This document shows, one piece after another, positions 15,040 through 24,000 of a stretch of 64,000 bases of DNA (position 1 is the first letter of the stretch; every line of letters starts with the position of its first letter). The notes below the pieces were generated by a model. It was not told the DNA's origin. It worked only from the letters and a program-made list of their open reading frames with translations, and searched no databases. The stretch lies in assembly GCA_942486035.1 (NCBI GenBank), contig CALNXK010000014.1, positions 2,470,001-2,534,000 of the forward strand, read 5' to 3'. Both the position numbers and the translations under genes were made by a program. This DNA comes from Porites lobata (lineage: Eukaryota; Cnidaria; Anthozoa; Scleractinia; Poritidae).

Positions 15040-18000
15040 ACTGCTCTAAGTCAATCAAATTGCAGAAATTTCTCATGTAGTAGGAGACAGTTTGAAATAC
15101 TCGGCTGTTTAAAACTTAGAAGCCTGTGAGCAAGCTCTCCATTTGAGAGAATCGCGAGAAGTAACGCTTAATCGGCACGTGCAAGAAGTTGCTGCTGTCT
15201 GGCGCGGGCTCTCGCAAGAGAGTTTGCTCGCAGGTTAATATATAGTGCAGTTGTACTTATGCACGTTTAAGCGATTATAGACACCACTAATTTCATAATG
15301 TACTAATTATTATTTCGCAGCACCAGAATACCTTCCAGTGAATTTAGGAGCAACACTTGGTAAAGTCACGTCTGGTTCACACACAACTGCAGGGTTTAAG
15401 GAGGATAAAAAGAACAAGGCTACACCGGGTATAACTGCTTTCTGTACTCTCTTATTTCGTCTTTTTATTATTCTTTTTATTGCATTTTTTGGGCAAACTC
15501 TCTTTTATGGGATACTTTTCGACGGCGTCAAAACATCAGCAAACGGTTTTTTTCGAAGCCTGACAAACAACCTGACAATAAATTTATCGGGCGTTTTTAT
15601 TGGGAAAAGTGTCAAACTCAGAGAGAGCTGGTCATTTGTGCAAGGAAAGGAGTTGAGTATAGGATTTAAAACAGAAGTACAGTGATTAGCTCTTAAGGGT
15701 GTACTTGATACGGATGAAGATTAGAACTCAAATGATGTGGGCTCAAGCCCTACATACTCCACTTTCGTCTGTTTTGTTCCTTCTTTTATTAACGTCTTCA
15801 AGCCTTTTTTTTTCCTGATCTCGCTGGTATCCATTCTAGTCACATCCGTAGCTAGAGAGGAAAGGGAAAATGAGAGGGTCTCGGGACGAGGTTGGCCTAT
15901 GCCCAATCGGTGCCAATAAAATGAACCAATCAGATATCGCCGCGCGTGCACGTATAGCAGCTGCCGAGCGCGGGAAAATTGCGTGTAAGTAAGTCGCTGT
16001 TGCTCACTTCTGATTGGCTAAGACTGTTGTGCGGGTTTCTTAGAGCCAATCGCAAAGGGTTGCAGTGCAAAATCAAAGTACTCACGAAAGTACTTTATAT
16101 CGTAGTGTCGTATCTTATGTATGGCCCGTATGGCTCGTTTGCTCCTACATACGACTCATCCAGAGCCACTATAACCAAAGAGGAGTCTGACTTGCTGTAC
16201 AGTACCTATGGAGATGATACTGGCATTCATTATGCAAAGAGGTGAGTCGTTACCTTCAATCAAAGCAGTTGAATCAACAGTGATGAATATTTTGTATAAA
16301 GTTTCAAGCGCCGCCATGGGATAGTGCTGATGTGAAATATGTGTTATTGACTAAGCCTGTGGTCAAGATGACTGGATATTGGCCAAATTGTTTTTTTGTT
16401 TGTTTGCGTTTTTTATATTGACCGAGAAGAACTCGAGGTTATAAAAACGCAATAAAGATTTAGCTCAATGTTGGTAAATAAACGATTCATTATATGGCAA
16501 AAAGATTTATACTTTTTCTTACGGGACCAATACGGGAAATCCCGATCATCTCGCTCTCTCGGGTAGCCAATCAGAAGAGATGATTCGCTTCATCTTGCCC
16601 GCTCGTGGATTTAGCCAAAAATAGCTTTTGTTTAATGTCTGCATTGTACGATCTCGATTTATCCACGGGGGTATAGAATCACATCTCAGTACAGTGAGTA
16701 TAACAAACAGCCACGTCACTTTAATGTGATCAATACGCTGTACGGTCTTATCCATATGCTGAATTGTTGTAAGCACTTTCATAGTAACTCAAGAACGTCT
16801 CGCTCAACATTAATTGAATTTTTTTTTTTTGCCGTTGGATTTTATTTACTGACTCAATAGCTCTAGCCACCTGACCTCAGTTATTAAAAAGTTGGAAGCC
16901 TTATCCACTGGATCAATCACCATCCAGTGGATAAGTCAGTGCTAGGGAAACCAATGTTGGTAAAACAGGTCTAGTTTAGTGTAAGTGTGAGTAAGAGACG
17001 TCATAGATAATGTAGTTATTGACATATTAAATAGCGAGAATATCGATCAAAGGTCAAAACGTTCTTGCTCCAATACTGTGTTTTGCGTAAGTTTCACGTG
17101 ATAGGAGGTCAAAACGCGCATGATCAGCGTGGAGTTCCTTGCATTCCAATCATGTTTAATGGAAGTCTGAATGAATGCTGGCTGGCTACATACAGTGTAG
17201 GTGCTACGCATGCGTAATAGCGACCTGAAGATTAGGATTGCGGGCTCCTCTTGTCGCCTGCAATAATAAGGACACTTCTGTAATGCGAACATTTTGGTCT
17301 TTCCCTTTAGTGCCCATATTATGGATGCTTGAAACCATCTTGTTGTCTTACTTATTTGATTTAATTTATGTTTCCCAACTACACAGTCTACAGGCTTTTG
17401 TAAAGGACGCTTCCTCGTTTTCACATGAAGCAGTAGATAGACTGCTGGATGTCCTGACTGAAGGCGCACATTCTAAATATGTACATGCGTTGGCTGAGGT
17501 GAGAATTGATCTTACCACTACGGCTTTAATAGTTAGATTACCTGTTTTAATGAATGGTTTATAATAAAAATATGTTTAAGGATGAATAAAAACTGGCCCT
17601 GGTTTTGTTCAAACCTTGGATAGTTGGCTATCCAAAGGACACATGTAAATCACTTTCTCTTTCGCTCTCGCTAGTTATCTCATTTCTGTGGAAAAGGTAG
17701 ATGACCTGAATGAAATGAGCGAAAGTTCGGTTAATAGTTATATTTCTTAATTTGTATTTTGTTTATAATGGGTTAGAACGTCGTCTAACCCAGGTTCATG
17801 GGTTAGAATCACTTCTGACGAAAAGTATTATTCACAGCAGTCCGTCTGATTGAAAATAAACTGCTTTTTTGTATTTACATTTTTTCTGCAGAAAGAAAAA
17901 GCAGAAGAAGAAAAACAAGCTAAGGAGAGGGAAAAATCCGAACAAAACACTGAAGTTCCATCTGCCAAGGGAGAAGTAAATACAAGTTCTGCTTCAATTT

Positions 18001-21000
18001 TATCTTTGTTTTAAAGTTTATTTTCTGTTGGTCTTAAACCACAGCATGTCAAAATATGACTGAAATATCAAATTCTGTTCGTCGTTTTTTATTACTAACG
18101 GTTTTCAGTTCAATTTACTCCAAGGCATTCTACATAAACTATGCCTTCTCTAGCTTTGTCACGAAATATCATAATTCAACTGATGTGTATGTCTGAGTGT
18201 ACATGCGTAGGCGAATCTTTGCTGACGTCAAAGTTTACATTTTTGGCGTTAGCATACGAGTCAACCCATAGAAGAAGATAAAGAAGACGTCGCCGTATGC
18301 GCAAATTAAATTCAAAAGTTGAAAGAGTTGGTTAATTTGAGCAGTTTGTGCATTATTCAGCTCTTTGCAAACAATGACAAAAAAGTAGCAGCCACAGAAA
18401 ACTGCCAAAAACGATGGTGAGCCCATACACTCTTTGTAAAGTTTCTGGTTTTTCAAAGAGAATTCCTCCGAAACTTTGCTGTATATTTTGCTCAAATGTA
18501 CACAGACAACTAAAATTGTTATGCTCTTTGGATATTCAGAGAGTTTATTTTAATAGCTTGACCAGAGAACGAAAGGCATTTGCTAATGAAGCAAAAAAAT
18601 AGAAACAAAGATTCGCCTAGGAGGAAGGGAGTTAGCAGAGGAGGGAACAGACGTGAGAGTTGCTTAGATAAACTCTAGTTTTTCAGTGTTCACAGTCCTT
18701 TTTTGTTATAATCTGGTCGACAGAATTGATGCTCTAAAAAAATTTCATTTCTGTGTCTCTATTTTTCTTTTTATTATAACCATGTACCGACATCCACAGT
18801 TCGGTTAAGCAAAAATTTGGCGGTTAAACTATTTGTGTCTCTCTCTCTTCTTGACCAGTTCGCCACTTTAAAAACGAGAGGAAAGCTGGATCGAATTACT
18901 TTGCAAAGTCTTCTGGGACTGTTACTAGGGATAGGAGAAAAATTGGCCAATAGCTGACAGTAATGATCCCATTAACCATTGCGGAAGTGGCGGATGAGTA
19001 ATTTAAGCTATCATCTAATTGCGATGAATAAATAATCCTTTTCTGCTAGTAGCTCAGAGAGCAAGGTAAAACCAAGCTTCCGTCAGAGCAATTGTTTGAC
19101 TTGAAGTAACCACCTGTTTTGTTTTCTAACTTCTCACGTATCTTTACCAATCCATGTTTTGGTTTTCTTTTATTTTGCTTATAGCCTAGTCAAGTTGGGA
19201 GCAAAACAGCCACTGTCTCCAACACAGATAATACATCCAAGGTAGGATCTCCGTCACTGTTCTGGTTTAGATCCGGCAACGAACTAGCTTTTTGTCCAAC
19301 CTCATTGAAGAAGATCTTACTACGTACGAGTCAGGTTTTTCGATATAGCTAGCCTGAGAAAACTGCCGACATTTCGGAACGCTACCGGTGGTTTCCCGCG
19401 AAATGACGTCTCAGAAACGAGTGCAGAAAATTCCATACTGATGACGCGCACTACCCAGATCTGTGTAAGGACACGTCATCAGTATGGAATGTTTGCGCCC
19501 GTTTCTCAGACGTCCTTTCGCGGGGAAACCACCAGTAGCGTTTTTGATATGTCATGATATTGTTCTTTCAAGCAGCGTTTAGTTGCTTGGATTGAATCCT
19601 GACGTCCGAGCTTACTGTTAAAATGTTAATATATAATGTAAAGAGGGCGCGTCTTGTTGTCCTCTAATCCACGACATAACATGAGATGACATTACACTAC
19701 AGTTGCACAAACGATGCCAGAAACCGCAGTGGGTACGGATTTTACTTGGGTAAACCTTGCGTACTATTCTTTGGAACGACTTAGCCGTACACGCAAAAGA
19801 TGGAGTATTTGATCTGATAAAGAGGCCGAAAAGGCCACAGACGTCCCAAGCTCGCGTTACGAGTGTGTTATGTATATCTCACAAGAGTGTCGGTGTCACG
19901 TTACAAGCGACCGTTGAGACTTTGTATGACAAATAAAATACTGAGGTCTGTAAACGTCAAGTATCATTATTTTTTTACCTTTTTTCTATAAAATAAGTAA
20001 AGGAGACTTACCTTTGATGTATTTCTGTGTTTTTTAGTGTGAATTAATCGATTTAGTAGGGGTTTATTTTGGCTGTTATTGTGTGACCCGTGTCACTCTC
20101 TGCATTTGTATTATGAAGAGAGTGATAGGGGTCAAAAAATAACAACCAAAACACCCAGTCTATATCAATGAATTCACAGCAAAAAAAACACAGGAATACA
20201 TCAAAGGTAAGTCTCCTTTATTTGTTGTACAGAAAAGAGTATAATATCATAGGTGACGAATTACTCCTTATTTTTGGCGCGAAATTTCAGCGTTAATTTG
20301 TAATTTCACTTCTGAAATTACAAAATTGCCATGGCAACCTTCCGTACGTCTCAGTGTCAAGATGGCGATGAAGTTTTGAAATGTCATGAATGAAGATGTC
20401 AGGGCACAAAAAGACCCTTTAGAAAACCTGAACAAACAAGAGAACATCAAGAAGGATTCTAACAGGAGTTTTGTCGAAAAACTCTGAACTTAAGCCAAAT
20501 TTAAGCTCTAAACGTTCGAGACAGTGCAGGAGTTCTCGATCGATACGATCCAGGATAAGCATGTCAAAAATCCGAGATTGCTAACGTAATTCGTCACCCA
20601 TGATATTAATAGGTAATCAAATGGTATACTCGGGAAATTAGGGAATAATTTCACTCGTCACCATTTGATTACACATACAAAATAATTTGTTCATTTCCCA
20701 TACAAAGTCTCAACGGTTGCTTGTAACGCGACACCGACTCTCTTGTGAGAAAGTAAATTCGTAACGTGCGCTTGGGACGCCTGTGAAGAGGCATACATCT
20801 TTGTGAATGAGAGTTTTTTAATCGACAACACTTTTATATTGAGCCTGAGAAAACAGCCGACATTTGGCGACGCTACTAATGGTCTCCCCGCCAAATGACG
20901 TCTGAGAAACGAGAGCAGGAATTCCATACTGATGACGCGTCACTACCCAGATCTGGGTAGTGCTTCTGATTGGTCGTGCCGCGTGTGAAATATGATTCAA

Positions 21001-24000
21001 CCGATAAGAAGCACTACCCAGATCTGGGTAGTGACGCGTCATCAGTGTGGAATTTCTGCGCTCGTTTCTAAGACGTCATTTGGCGGGGAAACCACTGGTA
21101 GCGTCGCCAAATGTGGGCTGTTTTCTCAGGCTATTTCATATTCACCTTTTTGTATCCTGTGTACAGCCGCCCCCTCCCCTAAAACAAAATCGCAGTGGAG
21201 AGGTGGCTGTACAGGCCTACCATTTTGTTAAGCTATATTTCTCCCTGTAGGTTTCGTCGACAGCTTCAGCAACTGCGAACTCTTCAACTGGTATGATTTT
21301 TCATTTAAAGGCAGATTAAGTGACTTTTTGAACTTCAATTTTCTGAAAGGCGCTATTGAACATGGTAGTTATCGATGAAGCTTCTGCATTTTAAAGCAAA
21401 ATTAAATTATGTCTTTTGCCTTTGATTTCCACAGACGTAACGAAAATAGATTTCCAATCCCTGATGTCTCTAGCTGACGAAGGAATTGATGTTTCGTTTC
21501 TAAAAGCAGGTAAGTACCACGACTTAGGTATACGAGGATTTTTTTTTCCTTTCTTTCTAAGTAGAAAGTCCAGCAAGTAAAGGTTCGGTTTGGTGGTAGT
21601 TGATCAAGCCTGGATTGGCAAAATAGAAAAAAAGCTGATAATGTATAAAGGTTGACAATAAGGCCATAGAATCAACATTTTTCCAAAGGAAACTGACAAT
21701 AACAAATGTGCAAATAAACTAGGCTCAGTCTGTTACTGCTTACTTTGAGAAAATAGTCGAGAATATCGCAAAAAAATTATCATTATTATTCTGTCATTTA
21801 CCCCCGGCAGTATTTATATCACTAATGCTACAGTGGGGCCGAGTAAATGCCTGAAAAAAAAACAATTCAAATTGACCTTAAGAGGGTTAAGAATCCCAAC
21901 TGGCCAGAGGCAAACCAGCTGTCTATTTACAAGCATGGCCGAGGATTTTTAACTCAGGACTACCGACGGTTAGCTAGCGGTTTTAGCGGAACTAAACAAC
22001 TCGGGGCCTCTGATTTGCAAGTCCAGCGCTGTAACCACTCGGCCACACCGCAGGGTTGTTAAAAGTAGCCGGCTGCCGGCGAAAATCGCCGCCTACTTGG
22101 TTAGTATCGGCCGGCTACATACCACGCTGCGAAATTGACTTGTTCTGTCACCTTAGCCTTTGCATCAACCAGGGTGGTCACGCCGGGCTGTTTAAGGGCT
22201 TGTTTACACGGAGATGGGGAATCCCAGATAGGTGAGGTAACATGTGGTGGGTCACCCCACCTATTATGTAAACGTGATCAAATTTAAATGAGAGATATCC
22301 CACCTAAGCGGGTTACCTCACTTAGCTAGAGTCCCCATGTAAACAGGCCCTAAGAGAAGGGATTTGTTCAAGGGGCTCTTACAGCTGGCACCTCAATGCT
22401 ATAGGATCAAATGCACATTTTCACTTGCTTTTTTTCGATTTGTTACCGAAAATTAACTTAAGTTCTGTTTGGTTTTGTTTTCAGAACACCCTTCAAGCGA
22501 AGATTCATTGAGGTGAGATAACGCTCCTAACTAAGAACTATGTTAAATGCTTCTTTTCATCTTTTGTCCTTGTCTGTTTTTTCCTAGTTATTTCGGCGTG
22601 TTTGTTTTGTTGCCCTTGTATTCGTTTTCATTTAATAAGTTCTTTCTCTGCTGTCACTATAGCGTTTATCGCCTCTCTGATAATTCAAGATGGACCTCTA
22701 ACGGCGAATGTCGTAACAGTGTTTCATTGTTGTTCAGCTTCTTTAAGTCAAAGGACATTGTTCATTTTATGTTTATCTGCAAAGCTGCTTTTTCCTTACT
22801 TGCAACTTACGTTTATTTTGTATTCTTTTCTTAAATCAGTTCGTTGCTATCACATGATGTACACGAAAAGTTACGAACCACCGGTAAACTTTTGGAAGAT
22901 CTTCAAGAAGTACAGAGCATGCGCATGAGCCACAGACCTGAAGGTCCAGGGGGACCAACTCCTGAGGCGGCAATTCGACCCTCCACACAGGAAAAGAGTA
23001 TTGGTAAGTATTGGCATTGCAATGTTGGAACAATGTTGCAACGCTGTGTTGTGCTAAAAATCGTCTTTGCGAATCGTCTTGTGTAACATCACCTTTAAGC
23101 TCCCTGTCATTTGGAGTCGTGCGCGAGGGGCACTCGGAATGAGACGAGAGAGCGAAGGGTGGGGTTAGACAGCCCTTCGCGATTTTGCCTCTTGCTTGTA
23201 CGTTTTCTCGCGGCCGGCTTCGCTCTGAATAGGCTCCATTACCATGATCGCCGCTCGAAATGGCAAGCTTACCCGCAAGTTACTGGAATAACTGTCTCAA
23301 GCGTGCAGCTGTCCTCTTGAGTCACTTTTAATTATTGACGTTTATTTTTTTACGCAGCGGATCGTGTGACGGAGAATCTGAAAGATCTTACCTCACAGGT
23401 ATGAAGTGGCATTTCTGTCTACAGTCTATGTAAATTTTGAGCCCTTTAAGGATAAGACTCTAGATAAGGCTGTGTCATAGTTAGAAATAACGAAGTAATC
23501 TTAGTAATCGTTTTTTTATACTTCACTCTTGGAACTCAAAGGGCGTGTTCGATTGACCGTATTGCGGAATAAAAAGATCTGAAAGATCTTACCTCACAGG
23601 TATGGAGTGGCATTTCTTTTTACGGTCCCTGTAAATTTTGAGCCCTTCAGGATAAGACTCTAGATGAGTCTGTTATAGTTAGCTCCTTGTTTTGTGATGT
23701 TTAGTCAAAGCTGAGATGAAGTTATAACGTAGCCTGTTCCAGGCGTTCAAACAGTAGAGCGCGGCGGTAAGTGGGGGAGCGAGTTAAGTTGTACACCGGG
23801 AAAACAGGGGGGGGAGAGCGTTTTCTCCCCCTTTCCCCCTCTAGTCTCCCCTCGTTTTTTTTTTCTTCGTGAATTTTTCTCCCACGCTCTACCATCTGAA
23901 CGCCTGGAACAGGCTAGTTATAACGAAGTAGTCTCAATCATCTTTTTTTTTTTACAATGGCGTGTCGATGGACCATATAACGGAATGAAAATCTAGAAAA

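Noticed and set aside
15338..15685. 115-codon + strand frame read as a single gene
   Set aside because: Only the first part (to 15428) is exon 11 of the bromodomain gene; the rest is intron read-through.
15690..15770. Possible tRNA-like B box (GGGCTCAAGCCCT)
   Set aside because: No A box at the right distance and no cloverleaf; too weak to list.
20691..21250. Frames of 67-79 codons on both strands
   Set aside because: Near-identical peptides on opposite strands are produced by the palindromic MITE at 20841-21137.
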